A DNA stretch of 34,209 nt. It comes from Saccharomonospora sp. CUA-673 (GTDB lineage Bacteria > Actinomycetota > Actinomycetes > Mycobacteriales > Pseudonocardiaceae). Location of the stretch: NCBI RefSeq assembly GCF_001942305.1, contig NZ_MKKE01000039.1, forward strand, positions 1 to 34,209. Direction: 5' to 3'. The notes beneath the pieces are model-generated. The model made no database searches. It saw nothing but the letters and a program-made list of their open reading frames with translations, and was not told the origin of the DNA. Numbering within the stretch: the stretch's first letter is position 1; each line of letters starts with the position of its first letter. Made by a program: the position numbers and the translations under genes. This document shows positions 1 to 8,323 of this stretch, in pieces.

Positions 1-1378
1 GCCCCGGCGGACCGGGTGGCCCGGGCGGCCCCGGCGGTGGCGGTCCCGGTGGCCCGGGCGGCCCCGGTGGACCCGGTGGACCCGGTGGACCGAGCGGCTC
101 CGAGCCGCCGCCCCAGAAACCCCCGGAACCGCCGAAGCCCCGGAACGCGCCGCCCGCGCACAAGCGCACGCACGGCGCGAGCCTCGGCCCGTTCCCGGTG
201 ATGAACGTCGTGCTCATCGAGGTCGGCCTGGCCATCGGCCTGATCCTGCTGGCCATCAGCCAGTCGCTGCTGTGGGTCGGCGTCGGCGTCCTCGCCGTGA
301 CGATCGTGCTGGCGCTGCTGCGGTGGAACGGCCAGTGGTTCACGCAGTGGGCCGGCCTGACCACGCGATACACGTTCCGCACCCGCGCGCGCAGCGCGAC
401 CCCGCCCCCTCCCAAGTCCATCGAATCGGTGGCCGACGAGGAGGAGACGGTCATCGGCGGTGACGACGTTCGCGTCAACCTGCTGCGCCTGGCCATCCCC
501 GGCCTGATCGTCGCGCACGGCAAGGACCACGAGCACTCCGACGTCGGCCTCGCCTGGCACGACGGCACGTGGACGGCGGTACTGCTCGTCGAGCCCACGC
601 CCGCGCTCGTCACGCAGGCAGGCGGTGCGCCGAGCCTGCCGCTGTCGGCGTTGGCACCGTGCCTCGAGGACCGCGGCGTCGTGCTCGACTCCATCCAGAT
701 GACGTGGCACTGCTACCCCGGAAGCGCCGCCCTGCCCGCCGACTCGCCCGCGTTGAGCTCCTACATGGAGGTGCTCGGGCCGTTGCCCGCCGCCGCGCGA
801 CGCACGACGTGGATCTCGCTGCGCCTCGACCCGAAGCGCTGCGCCGAGGCCGTGCGCGAACGTGGTGGCGGCGTCGTCGGCGCCCACCGGGCGCTGATGG
901 GCGCGCTGTCCCGCGTCCGCAACGCCCTCGAGTCGAACGGTGTGCCCACGCGGCCGCTGAACGCGGACGAGCTGCTGCGTGCGGGGGTCTCGGCCGCCGA
1001 ACTGACCGGCGTCGTCGGCTCCGGTCAGAAGGTGGCGCTCAAGGAGAAGTGGACGGGCGTGACGGCCGCCGGCATCGGCCACGCCAGCTACGCCATCACC
1101 GGCTGGCCCAAGGGCAAGGTCACCGAGAACCTCAACTCCCTGACGAGCGTGCGCGCCCTGTCCTCGACGGTCGGCATGTCGATCTCGCCCGCCGAGGACG
1201 AGGGCAAGGTGTCGCTGCGCGGCGTGTCCGGGTGAGCGCGCGGAACCCGCGGGAGCTCGACGCCGCCGACCAGCGGCTCGAAAGCCTCGCCGACCGGGTC
1301 GGCGTCACGCTGACCCCGCTGAAGGGCAAGCAGACCGACGGACTGGCCGCGACGATCCCGCTCGGAGGCACCGCATGA
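1..1378 (+). CDS. eccE: Type VII secretion protein EccE (5' partial, frame broken by one missing base)
   Basis: EccE is a membrane component of ESX/type VII secretion machines. The frame is open from base 3 with no stop. It begins with a Gly/Pro-rich stretch, then a Pro-rich linker, then GTG 198/ATG 201, so the true start may lie upstream of the window. After base 201 come two hydrophobic segments (roughly residues 2-20 and 24-42 counted from ATG 201), followed by a soluble domain of EccE type. The frame stops at 1235, but the reading frame immediately downstream (about 1226-1378) continues an EccE-like C-terminus (VRVSARNPREL ... ATIPLGG). A single missing base near 1225 explains this and would read RGVVRVSARN. 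The corrected gene overlaps the next one at ATGA (1375). Its place beside truA resembles mycobacterial ESX-4. The family call is confident; the 5' end is not determined. Confidence 0.8.
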
Positions 1379-2091
1379 GCCGCCTGCAGGACCCCACGAA
1401 GATCGACGGGGTCGCACCCGAGTTCATCGCCGACCCGGCGCTGCTCGACGCCGTCAGCCCGTCCGGCGACCGCGGCGGCATCATCCTGGGCTCCGGGCTG
1501 CAGGGTGAGCCGCTGACCGTGTCGGCGCTGCGGTCGGTGCCGACGCGCGTGGTGCTCGTCGGCGGGCTGTACCTGGCGCGGCAGGTGGCGATGCGGGCCA
1601 TGGCCGTCGGTGCGTGGTGCATCGTGGCCACCGGACGTCCCGCCGCGTGGCACGTGCTGCAGAAGGCGGCCGGCACGCAGAACGGCCAGCCCTCACCGCT
1701 GGTGCAGATCCGCAGGCTCTCCCCCGTCGAACTGCCGCGGCCGTCGGAGGACGCGCCGCTGCTGGTGGTCAACGACGGCGGGCCGACGCCGCAGGACCTG
1801 TTCCCGCCGCGTTCGCCCTGGCAGACGACGGTGTACGTGCTTCCGTACCTGCACCCGCAGGCCACCGCCGTCGCCAACGGCGCCGACCTCGTGCTGATGC
1901 AGCGGCTGCCCGCCGGTCAGGCCGACCTGGCCGCCCAGATCTGGCGGCTGCCGCAGCAGATGACCCGGCAGCTGACGACCCTCAAGGACGACCAGGTCGT
2001 GGCCCTCGGCCGCAACCTCTGGCGCCCCCTCCGACTCGTCACCACCAGCAAGGAACAGGCCATCCTCGGCCCCGTCCGCCGCGGCGACTGA
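1375..2091 (+). CDS. Conserved hypothetical protein coupled to EccE
   Basis: This is a 238-residue protein that I do not recognise. Its ATG overlaps the corrected eccE stop as ATGA, which implies translational coupling and a role linked to the ESX locus. It has no obvious signal peptide or long transmembrane segment. A short hydrophobic patch (VPTRVVLVGGLYLARQVAMR, about residues 45-65) followed by an alternating alpha/beta pattern suggests a soluble globular fold. It ends in a basic tail. Hypothetical genes are common next to eccE in ESX-4-like loci of actinomycetes. Function unknown. Confidence 0.75.
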   Translation: MSRLQDPTKIDGVAPEFIADPALLDAVSPSGDRGGIILGSGLQGEPLTVSALRSVPTRVVLVGGLYLARQVAMRAMAVGAWCIVATGRPAAWHVLQKAAGTQNGQPSPLVQIRRLSPVELPRPSEDAPLLVVNDGGPTPQDLFPPRSPWQTTVYVLPYLHPQATAVANGADLVLMQRLPAGQADLAAQIWRLPQQMTRQLTTLKDDQVVALGRNLWRPLRLVTTSKEQAILGPVRRGD

Positions 2092-2175
2092 CCCGCACGT
2101 TCAAAAGCTCCCGAGGCCCATCGAACGCAGCCGCGCGGCAGCGCGTCGTTGAGGGGTGGTGGTCGGGCGACGGGC

Positions 2176-2194
2176 GGTCGCGTTGAACGCGACC
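2176..2194. terminator. Hairpin between convergent genes
   Basis: A perfect inverted repeat (GGTCGCGTT-G-AACGCGACC) lies in the 128-base gap between the converging stops of the eccE-side gene (2091) and truA (2220). It could terminate transcription from both sides. It has no U-tract, as is usual in high-GC actinobacteria. Confidence 0.5.
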
Positions 2195-2219
2195 ATGGGG
2201 CCCTCGGTCGCATTGCCGG

Positions 2220-3053
2220 TTACGCGTGGGGGGTTTCGCGGACGGCCCTGGTTTGGCTTGCCCTGGTGGCCAGGTAGGCGTCCGGGGGGTAGTCGACGGC
2301 GACCAGCGTGAGGCCGTGGGCCGGGGCGACGGCACTGTCGCGCACCTGGCTCTCGAGCACGCGCCGCGGCCACGTGACGTCGCGGCGGCCGTCGCCCACC
2401 AACAGCAGCGCCCCCACGAGGCTGCGCACCATCGAATGGCAGAACGCGTCGGCCTGCACGTCGGCGTGCACCTCGTGCTCGCCGACCCGGCGCCACGTGA
2501 AGTCCTGGAGTTCGCGGATCGTCGTCGCGCCCTCGCGCTGCTTGCAGTAGGCCGCGAAGTCCTGCAACCCCAGCAGCTCGCCGGCCGCCTCCTGCAACGC
2601 CGCCACATCCAGCGGGCGCCCGTGCGCGAGGGTGTCCCGGCGTCGCAGCGGGTCGACGCCCCACGGCGCGTCCGACACCTGATACCGGTACCGCCGCGCC
2701 ACCGCCGAGAACCGCGCGTCGAAACCCTCCGGCGCGACGCGAACACCCCGCACGCGCACGTCGGGCGGCAGGATGCGGTTCCAGCGGTGCCGCATCCGGT
2801 CCAGGTCGGGCAGGCCCCGCTCGTCGACGGTCAGCCTGCGCGACGTCGGCTGCCCCTCGTAGGGCTCGACGTCGACGTGCACCACCTGACCGTCGGCGTG
2901 CACCCCGGCGTCCGTGCGGCCGGCGACCACCACCGACCTGGGCACCGCCGCGCCCGGCGGCTGCTTCGCCAGGGCCTCCTCCAGCTCACCCTGGACCGTG
3001 CGCCGGCCCGGCTGCCGGGCCCACCCGGAGAAGTCCGTGCCGTCGTACGACAC
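2220..3053 (-). CDS. truA: tRNA pseudouridine synthase A
   Basis: TruA converts U38-U40 of the tRNA anticodon arm to pseudouridine. The protein has the family start [15 protein letters not shown] and the catalytic-Asp motif GRTDAGVHA (about residues 46-54), followed by the RRYRYQV and [14 protein letters not shown] blocks. It lies last in the minus-strand cluster, directly after rplQ, the usual actinobacterial order. The start is uncertain. GTG at 3053 gives 277 residues but cuts into the first beta strand: the frame continues upstream as LVRLRLDV with no ATG, GTG or TTG before it enters the rplQ terminator hairpin. Either this GTG is used, a non-standard start is used, or a sequence error hides the start. 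Confidence 0.93.
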   Translation of the reverse strand: MSYDGTDFSGWARQPGRRTVQGELEEALAKQPPGAAVPRSVVVAGRTDAGVHADGQVVHVDVEPYEGQPTSRRLTVDERGLPDLDRMRHRWNRILPPDVRVRGVRVAPEGFDARFSAVARRYRYQVSDAPWGVDPLRRRDTLAHGRPLDVAALQEAAGELLGLQDFAAYCKQREGATTIRELQDFTWRRVGEHEVHADVQADAFCHSMVRSLVGALLLVGDGRRDVTWPRRVLESQVRDSAVAPAHGLTLVAVDYPPDAYLATRASQTRAVRETPHA

Positions 3054-3068
3054 GTCCAGACGCAGACG

Positions 3069-3107
3069 AACGAGCCCGCCCTCCCCAGTGGGAACGGCGG
3101 GCTCGTT
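3069..3107 (-). terminator. Terminator downstream of rplQ
   Basis: A perfect 12-bp stem (AACGAGCCCGCC / GGCGGGCTCGTT) with a 15-base loop begins about 20 bases after the rplQ stop. It closes the rpoA-rplQ transcript and separates truA, whose N-terminus starts just beyond it. Confidence 0.75.
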
Positions 3108-3124
3108 CGATGCGGAACTGCCTG

Positions 3125-3754
3125 TCAGGCTTCGTCCTTCTTCTCGGACTTGGCCTCGTCGGACTCGTCGGCCTCGGCGTCCGGGCTGTCGGCCGAGTCG
3201 GCGGAGTCGGCGCTGTCAGCGGAGTCAGCGCTGTCGGCCGAGTCGGCACTGTCGGCGGAGTCCGCCGAGTCGGCGCTGTCGGCCGAGTCGGCCGCCTCGA
3301 CGACCTCGGTCGTCTCCTCGGCGGGCGCAGCGGCTGCGGCCTTCTCGTCGGCCGCGAACTTGGTGCCGCGGGCCTTCTCGGCCTCCGACGTCACGGTCTT
3401 CTCCGCCACCAGCTCGATGACCGCCATCGGGGCGTTGTCGCCCTTGCGCGGCATCGTCTTGGTGATGCGGACGTAGCCGCCGTTGCGGTCGGAGAAGTGC
3501 GGACCGATCTCGTCGACCAGCTTGTGCACGACGTCCTTGTTGCGGATGGTCCGCATGATCTGACGCCGGTTGTGCACGTCGCCGCGCTTGGCCTTCGTGA
3601 TCAGCTTCTCCGCGAGCGGCCGGACACGCCTGGCCTTGGCCTCGGTGGTGGTGATCTTGCCGTGCTCGAACAGCGACGTGGCCAGGTTCGCCAGCATCAG
3701 CCGTTCATGCGACGGCGATCCACCGAGACGGCGTCCCTTGGTGGGGGTGGGCAT
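3125..3754 (-). CDS. rplQ: 50S ribosomal protein L17 with long acidic repeat tail
   Basis: L17 is a large-subunit protein near the exit tunnel. Residues 1 to about 118 are the conserved core ([20 protein letters not shown] ... [11 protein letters not shown]). GAGGAG lies just before the ATG. The remaining ~90 residues are a low-complexity Ala/Glu/Asp/Ser tail that includes twelve consecutive ADS tripeptides (DNA 3186-3293) and ends in a Lys/Asp/Glu mix. Bacterial L17 is commonly about 120 residues. Actinobacterial versions are often extended, but this repeat run is striking. It follows rpoA as in most bacteria and ends at a strong hairpin. Confidence 0.97.
   Translation of the reverse strand: MPTPTKGRRLGGSPSHERLMLANLATSLFEHGKITTTEAKARRVRPLAEKLITKAKRGDVHNRRQIMRTIRNKDVVHKLVDEIGPHFSDRNGGYVRITKTMPRKGDNAPMAVIELVAEKTVTSEAEKARGTKFAADEKAAAAAPAEETTEVVEAADSADSADSADSADSADSADSADSADSADSADSADSPDAEADESDEAKSEKKDEA
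3186..3293. repeat. Twelve 9-bp units coding (Ala-Asp-Ser)12 in rplQ
   Basis: Twelve tandem 9-base units sit in the rplQ tail. On the minus strand each reads GCN-GAC-Ser, and the serine codon is either TCG or AGC in an irregular alternation. The mixed serine codons show the array is not a fresh slippage product; the peptide pattern has been kept while the codons diverged. Confidence 0.85.
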
Positions 3755-3788
3755 CGGTTCTCCTCGTTAGCTTCTCAGCTGCGAGACC

Positions 3789-3820
3789 CGGTGGCCGGCC
3801 GCGCGGGCGGCCGACCACCG
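3789..3820 (-). promoter_or_regulatory. Intercistronic hairpin between rpoA and rplQ
   Basis: CGGTGG-C-CGGCCGC pairs with its near-complement ending CCACCG (one mismatch) around a very short loop, in the 76-base rpoA-rplQ gap. It could be an attenuator or an RNA processing/stability element. No function is proven by sequence. Confidence 0.4.
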
Positions 3821-3830
3821 TCGTCGGGTC

Positions 3831-4913
3831 CTACAGCTGCTCCGTCTCTGCGTAGTCCTGGCCATCGTCGTGGCCGTTGTCGGACAAGCCACCGGGAACG
3901 TCGACCGGCATGTCGTCGCCCCAGCCGTCGCCACCGTCGTCGTAGTTGGCGGCCGCGGTCGTCGGGTCGAACCCGGGCGGGCTGTCCTTGAGCGCGAGGC
4001 CGAGGCCGACGAGCTTCATCTTGACCTCGTCGATCGACTTCGCACCGAAGTTGCGGATGTCCAGCAGGTCGGCCTCGCTGCGCGAGACCAGTTCGCCGAC
4101 CGTGTGGATTCCCTCGCGCTTGAGGCAGTTGTAGGACCGCACCGTCAGGTCCAGGTCCTCGATCGGCATCGCGTAGGCGGCGATGGTGTCCGCCTCCTGC
4201 GGCGACGGCCCGATCTCGATGCCCTCCGCGTCGACGTTGAGCTCCCGGGCCAGGCCGAACAGCTCGACGAGCGTCTTACCCGCCGACGCGACGGCGTCGC
4301 GCGGCGTGATCGACGGCTTGGTCTCCACGTCCAGGATCAGCTTGTCGAAGTCGGTCCGCTGCTCGACACGCGTGGCCTCGACCTTGTACGTCACCTTCAG
4401 CACCGGCGAGTAGATCGAGTCGACCGGGATCCGGCCGATCTCGGCACCCGCCTGCTTGTTCTGCAGGGCCGGCACGTAGCCGCGGCCGCGCTCGACGACG
4501 AGCTCGACCTCGAGCTTGCCCTTGTCGTTCAGCCAGGCGATGTGCAGATCCGGGTTGTGCACGGTCACGCCGGCCGGCGGGACGATGTCCGCCGCGGTGA
4601 CCTCACCGGGGCCCTGCTTGCGCAGGTACATGGTGACCGGCTCGTCCTCCTCGGAGGACACCACGAGCTCCTTGAGGTTCAGGATGATCTCGGTGACATC
4701 CTCCTTCACCCCCGGAACGGTGGTGAACTCGTGCAGGACGCCGTCGATGCGGATGCTCGTGACAGCAGCACCCGGGATCGACGACAGCAACGTGCGCCGA
4801 AGCGAGTTGCCGAGCGTGTAGCCGAAGCCCGGCTCGAGCGGCTCGATGGTGAACCGGGACCGGGTCTCGTTGACCGTCTCTTCGCCGAGAGCCGGTCGCT
4901 GGGAAATCAGCAC
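3831..4913 (-). CDS. rpoA: DNA-directed RNA polymerase alpha subunit
   Basis: RpoA is the assembly platform of RNA polymerase; its C-terminal domain contacts promoter UP elements and activators. I place the start at GTG 4913 ([13 protein letters not shown]), the conserved actinobacterial N-terminus, preceded by AAGGACAAGG. The upstream ATG at 4946 is in frame but adds a non-conserved leader. Motifs seen: the NTD block [20 protein letters not shown] and the CTD block [16 protein letters not shown]...DLLDIRNFG. An acidic Gly/Asp-rich tail follows the CTD. The length of 360 residues is normal for the group. Confidence 0.97.
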   Translation of the reverse strand: MLISQRPALGEETVNETRSRFTIEPLEPGFGYTLGNSLRRTLLSSIPGAAVTSIRIDGVLHEFTTVPGVKEDVTEIILNLKELVVSSEEDEPVTMYLRKQGPGEVTAADIVPPAGVTVHNPDLHIAWLNDKGKLEVELVVERGRGYVPALQNKQAGAEIGRIPVDSIYSPVLKVTYKVEATRVEQRTDFDKLILDVETKPSITPRDAVASAGKTLVELFGLARELNVDAEGIEIGPSPQEADTIAAYAMPIEDLDLTVRSYNCLKREGIHTVGELVSRSEADLLDIRNFGAKSIDEVKMKLVGLGLALKDSPPGFDPTTAAANYDDGGDGWGDDMPVDVPGGLSDNGHDDGQDYAETEQL

Positions 4914-4971
4914 TGTTCCTTGTCCTTTCCTGCCGGCGACCGCCATATGACGCCGAAAGGGATGGCGGAGC

Positions 4972-4996
4972 GGTGGCGCGGCCTGTCCGCGCCACC
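4972..4996 (-). promoter_or_regulatory. Perfect 10-bp hairpin between rpsD and rpoA
   Basis: GGTGGCGCGG / CCGCGCCACC with a 5-base loop sits in the 91-base gap after the rpsD stop and upstream of the rpoA RBS. It may act as a partial terminator or processing site that sets rpoA output relative to the ribosomal proteins. There is no U-tract. Confidence 0.5.
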
Positions 4997-5004
4997 ACCG
5001 TCGA

Positions 5005-5610
5005 TCACTTCGAGTAGAACTCGACGATCAGCTGTTCCTGCACGGGAACCTCGATCTGCGCGCGCTCGGGCAGCTGGTGCACGAGGACGCGCAGCGACGA
5101 GGGAACGACCTGCAGCCACGCCGGGACGGGACGCTCGCCGAGCGCCTCCTTCGCGGCCACGAACGGCAGCATGCCCGCCGACTTCGGACGCACGTCGATG
5201 ATGTCGAACTTCGACACCCGGTAGCTCGGCACGTTCACGTTCTTGCCGTTGACCGTGAAGTGGCCGTGGCTCACGAGCTGACGCGCCTGGCGACGGGTCC
5301 GCGCGATGCCCGCGCGGTACACGACGTTGTCCAGTCGGGACTCGCAGATCTGCAGCAGGGTCTCGCCGGTCTTACCGGGCCGCTGGGCGGCCTCCTCGTA
5401 GTAACGGCGGAACTGGCGCTCGAGGACGCCGTAGGTGTGGCGGGCCTTCTGCTTCTCCTGCAGCTGAAGCAGGTACTCGCTCTCCTTGACCCGGCCGCGG
5501 CCGTGCTGGCCCGGCGGGTAGGGACGACGCTCGAAGGCCTGGTCGCCGCCGATGAGGTCGGTCTTGAGGCGACGCGAGAGACGCGTCGCGGGGCCGGTGT
5601 AACGAGCCAT
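5005..5610 (-). CDS. rpsD: 30S ribosomal protein S4
   Basis: S4 is a primary 16S rRNA binder that nucleates 30S assembly. The sequence of 201 residues starts [16 protein letters not shown] and carries the S4 RNA-binding domain ([31 protein letters not shown] split across about residues 91-121). It ends LIVEFYSK, as usual. It lacks the N-terminal Cys cluster, so it is the zinc-free form. It sits between rpsK and rpoA. In other bacteria S4 is the translational repressor of this operon; no leader site was identified here. Confidence 0.98.
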   Translation of the reverse strand: MARYTGPATRLSRRLKTDLIGGDQAFERRPYPPGQHGRGRVKESEYLLQLQEKQKARHTYGVLERQFRRYYEEAAQRPGKTGETLLQICESRLDNVVYRAGIARTRRQARQLVSHGHFTVNGKNVNVPSYRVSKFDIIDVRPKSAGMLPFVAAKEALGERPVPAWLQVVPSSLRVLVHQLPERAQIEVPVQEQLIVEFYSK

Positions 5611-5633
5611 GGTTGTCTACTCCTCCCCGTTCC

Positions 5634-6032
5634 TCAGACCCGACGCCGCTTGGGCGGGCGGCAGCCGTTGTGCGGCTGCGGGGTCACGTCCTGGATGGTG
5701 CCGACCTCGAGGCCGGCGGCCTGCAGCGAACGGATCGCGGTCTCGCGACCCGAGCCCGGGCCCTTCACGAACACGTCGACCTTCTTCATGCCGTGCTCGG
5801 CGGCCTTGCGGGCCGCGTTCTCGGCGGCCATCTGCGCGGCGAACGGCGTGGACTTACGCGAGCCCTTGAAGCCGACGTGGCCGGACGATGCCCACGAGAT
5901 CACCGCACCGGTCGGGTCGGTGATGGAGATGATCGTGTTGTTGAACGTGCTCTTGATGTGAGCGTGCCCGTGGGCAACATTCTTCTTCTCTTTGCGGCGC
6001 ACCTTCTTGGCGCCGCCACTGCGGGGTGGCAT
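5634..6032 (-). CDS. rpsK: 30S ribosomal protein S11
   Basis: S11 lies on the 30S platform near the E-site codon. The 132-residue protein has a basic N-terminus ([15 protein letters not shown]), the core block [18 protein letters not shown] and the C-terminal block [24 protein letters not shown] lies 8 to 13 bases before the ATG and directly follows the stop of the small upstream ORF, so the two are tightly packed. Confidence 0.98.
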   Translation of the reverse strand: MPPRSGGAKKVRRKEKKNVAHGHAHIKSTFNNTIISITDPTGAVISWASSGHVGFKGSRKSTPFAAQMAAENAARKAAEHGMKKVDVFVKGPGSGRETAIRSLQAAGLEVGTIQDVTPQPHNGCRPPKRRRV

Positions 6033-6047
6033 TGGGGTGATCTCCTC

Positions 6048-6239
6048 TTAGCGCGAGTGCTTCTCGTCGGCGGCCGCGGCGGCTTCCTGGTGCCCGCGCC
6101 GGATGATGGTCCCGGCGTCGGTGTAGAGCTCGCGGAGCGCCATCGGACGGGCGTACAGCGACTTCGGCGACGTCGCGTGATTGCGGCGGGAGCCTGCGCC
6201 CACGCCCATCACACGTCGCTTGGTCCGTACGACGGTCAT
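6048..6239 (-). CDS. Small basic protein of unknown function between rpsM and rpsK
   Basis: This is a 63-residue ORF that I do not recognise. Its ATG overlaps the rpsM stop (TGATG at 6237-6241), and its TAA is followed at once by the rpsK RBS (GAGGAG), so it fills the gap exactly like a real operon gene. Codon third positions are almost all G or C, as in the neighbouring genes. The N-terminal half is rich in Arg/Lys (VVRTKRRVMGVGAGSRRN); the middle reads SPKSLYARPMALRELYTDAG; an Ala/Glu/Lys-rich end follows. There are no Cys, no signal peptide and no TM segment. The usual actinobacterial order places rpsK directly after rpsM. RNA or ribosome binding is a guess from charge and location. Confidence 0.65.
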   Translation of the reverse strand: MTVVRTKRRVMGVGAGSRRNHATSPKSLYARPMALRELYTDAGTIIRRGHQEAAAAADEKHSR

Positions 6240-6615
6240 CAGCGGCCTGCCTTCTTCTTGCCGGCGACCGTCTTCTTCGGGCCCTTGCGCGTGCGCGCGT
6301 TGGTCTTGGTGCGCTGCCCGCGGACCGGAAGGCCACGGCGCCAGCGAAGGCCCTCGTAGCAGCCGATCTCGATCTTCCGACGGATGTCGGCGTTCACCTC
6401 GCGGCGGAGGTCACCCTCGACCCTGAAGTTCTCTTCGATGTGGTCACGCAGCTTGACCAGGTCGTCGTCGGCGAGGTCCTTGACCCGGGTGTTCGGGTCC
6501 AGCGACGTCGCGCGATGATCTGCTGCGAGCTGGTACGGCCGATGCCGTAGATGTAGGTCAGCGCGATCTCCAGCCGCTTCTCACGGGGAAGATCGACGCC
6601 AGCGAGTCGTGCCAT
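6239..6615 (-). CDS. rpsM: 30S ribosomal protein S13 (frame broken by one missing base)
   Basis: S13 contacts the P-site tRNA and bridges to the 50S head. The N-terminus [20 protein letters not shown]...[10 protein letters not shown] is normal, then the frame shifts. The second frame gives the rest of S13 ([22 protein letters not shown] ... [19 protein letters not shown] and the Lys-rich tail [12 protein letters not shown], in separate short blocks). One missing G/C near 6511 explains it; adding it restores 125 residues. AAGGAG lies 12 bases before the ATG. An essential gene, so I read this as a sequence error. Confidence 0.93.
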
Positions 6616-6787
6616 TGGCGCTTGATGCTCCTTCTATTCGTCTTCAGGTCTGCTCCCCGACCACTTCCGGGACGACTCGCGTCTCCACCCGCTCGCGCGG
6701 GCGGTGTCCCGGCCCCGGCCTGAAGACCCGGGGGTCGAACCCGGCCGGTGTTACCCGGCGAGCAGGTTCGGGGAGGCTTGTGTGGTG

Positions 6788-6816
6788 TTGTCACAGTGTC
6801 AGGTCACTGTCGACAA
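6788..6816 (-). promoter_or_regulatory. Hairpin between rpmJ and rpsM
   Basis: TTGTC-ACAGTG and CACTGT-C-GACAA form an 11-bp stem with one bulge and a 6-base loop, beginning 14 bases after the rpmJ stop. It lies in the 215-base rpmJ-rpsM gap, which otherwise shows only a second short GC hairpin and the rpsM RBS. It could attenuate or process the transcript. Confidence 0.4.
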
Positions 6817-6830
6817 GTGGACGAGCTACG

Positions 6831-6944
6831 TCAGCCCTGGCGCTGCTTGTGGCGCAGGTTGTCGCAGATCACCATGATCCGGCCGTGCCGCCGGACGACC
6901 TGGCACTTGTCGCAGATCTTCTTGACGCTCGGCTTGACCTTCAC
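6831..6944 (-). CDS. rpmJ: 50S ribosomal protein L36
   Basis: L36 is the smallest large-subunit protein. It has 37 residues from a GTG start ([19 protein letters not shown]), with CAGGAG a few bases upstream. It is the zinc-binding (C+) form: Cys11, Cys14, Cys27 and His32 match the family ligand pattern. It lies between infA and rpsM, as in most actinobacteria. Confidence 0.97.
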   Translation of the reverse strand: MKVKPSVKKICDKCQVVRRHGRIMVICDNLRHKQRQG

Positions 6945-7020
6945 GTCTCCTGCTTTCGTCGTGTCGAATAACCGCGTGCCCTACCGCTGAGGGCTCAGGC
7001 ATTCGCCACGCCCTCCGTGA

Positions 7021-7242
7021 TCACTTGTAGCGGTAGACGATGCGACCACGAGACAGGTCGTAGGGCGAGAGCTCCACGACCACCTTGTCCTCCGGCAGGA
7101 TGCGGATGTAGTGCTGCCGCATCTTGCCGCTGATGTGGGCCAGGACCTTGTGGCCGTTCTCCAACTCGACACGGAACATCGCGTTGGGGAGCGGCTCGAT
7201 CACGCGGCCCTCTACCTCAATGGCCCCGTCTTTCTTCGCCAT
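7021..7242 (-). CDS. infA: Translation initiation factor IF-1
   Basis: IF-1 is an OB-fold protein that binds the 30S A site during initiation. The 73-residue protein has the full family sequence in blocks: [67 protein letters not shown]. It is first in the infA-rpmJ-rpsM-rpsK-rpsD-rpoA-rplQ group and lies downstream of a promoter-like sequence at 7410-7439. Confidence 0.98.
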   Translation of the reverse strand: MAKKDGAIEVEGRVIEPLPNAMFRVELENGHKVLAHISGKMRQHYIRILPEDKVVVELSPYDLSRGRIVYRYK

Positions 7243-7409
7243 GTACTCCGCAATTCGTGATTGGTTGAGCGGTGCTTACCTGGACCGGCGCACACGCCGC
7301 ACCGATCGGGACACGTGACCAGGCTGCGGGGAATCTCGGAACCGAAACTCCACCACCTGCCGTGACCAGGTGCCCCAGGAACCGGCGCAGAAGCATGCAC
7401 CAGCTAGAC

Positions 7410-7439
7410 AGTTTACGCACCCCGTGTCACGACTCCCAA
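7410..7439 (-). promoter_or_regulatory. Candidate sigma-A promoter for the infA operon
   Basis: On the minus strand TTGGGA and TAAACT are separated by 18 bases, and TAAACT fits the actinobacterial -10 pattern TANNNT. It sits in the 262-base map-infA gap and would give a leader of roughly 160 bases before infA. Confidence 0.5.
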
Positions 7440-7504
7440 ACCGGGGCCGCTTGTGGTAGATACGCGCGGTTTCGTCACGCGCGGTAGGCGGGTTCGCCGC
7501 GAGC

Positions 7505-8323
7505 CTACTCCGGGGCGGTGAGCACCCAGGGGCCGTCCTCGGTGACCGCGACGGTGTGTTCCCAGTGCGCGGCACGGGAGCCGTCGTCGGTGATGACGGT
7601 CCACCCGTCGTCGAGCTCGACCGTGTCGCTCGAACCGCTGGTCAGCATCGGTTCGATGGCCAACGTGACGCCGGGCCGCAGCTCGGGACCGCGGCCGGGC
7701 TTGCCGACGTTGGGCAGGAACGGCTCCATGTGCATCTCGCGGCCGATGCCGTGCCCGCCGTACTCCTCGATCATCCCGTAGTCGACCCGGTCCTCGACGC
7801 ACTTGGCCAGCGCCTCGGACTCGATGGCGTGCGAGATGTCGGTGAGCCGCGCGCCGGGCACGGCGGCGGCGATCCCGGCCTCCATCGCGGCCTTCGTGGC
7901 CGCCGACAGCTTCCGGTCGGGTTCGGTCACCTCGCCGACGGCGATGGTGACGGCCGAGTCGCCGTACCAGCCGTCCAGCACGGCGCCGCAGTCCACCGAC
8001 AGCAGGTCGCCCTCGGCCAGCACCAGCTCGGCCGTCGGGATGCCGTGCACGATCTGGTCGTTCACCGACGCGCAGATCGACCCGGGGAAGCCGTGGTAAC
8101 CCTTGAACGCGGGCACCGCGCCGGCGTCGCGGATGCGCTGCTCGGCCAGGGTGTCCAGCTCGAGCGTGCTCACCCCGGGCCGGGCCGCCTCCCGCACGGC
8201 GGCGAGGGTGCCGGCGACGATGAGCCCCGCCTGTCGCATGGCTTCGAGCTCACCATGCGACTTGGCGGGGATGGCACCGCCGCGGCGCGCCCACCGCGGC
8301 AACCTCAGGCCGAGCAGATTCAC
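7505..8323 (-). CDS. map: Methionine aminopeptidase, type I
   Basis: MetAP removes the initiator methionine from nascent proteins and uses two metal ions. The 272 residues include the conserved blocks [38 protein letters not shown] (metal Asp residues), [18 protein letters not shown] (metal His) and TLAIEPML (metal Glu). The start GTG 8323 overlaps the adk stop (GTGA). It is the last gene of secY-adk-map. Confidence 0.97.
   Translation of the reverse strand: MNLLGLRLPRWARRGGAIPAKSHGELEAMRQAGLIVAGTLAAVREAARPGVSTLELDTLAEQRIRDAGAVPAFKGYHGFPGSICASVNDQIVHGIPTAELVLAEGDLLSVDCGAVLDGWYGDSAVTIAVGEVTEPDRKLSAATKAAMEAGIAAAVPGARLTDISHAIESEALAKCVEDRVDYGMIEEYGGHGIGREMHMEPFLPNVGKPGRGPELRPGVTLAIEPMLTSGSSDTVELDDGWTVITDDGSRAAHWEHTVAVTEDGPWVLTAPE

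Noticed and set aside
16..201. A 61-residue frame in the first 200 bases
   Set aside because: It is an alternate frame of the Gly/Pro-rich eccE N-terminal stretch, and its composition (Pro/Ala/Arg only) reflects the repeat, not a protein.
6700..6780. A tRNA-like GGGTTCGACCCC motif on the minus strand between rpmJ and rpsM
   Set aside because: The T-arm-like hairpin is not accompanied by an acceptor stem, D-arm or anticodon arm at tRNA spacing.
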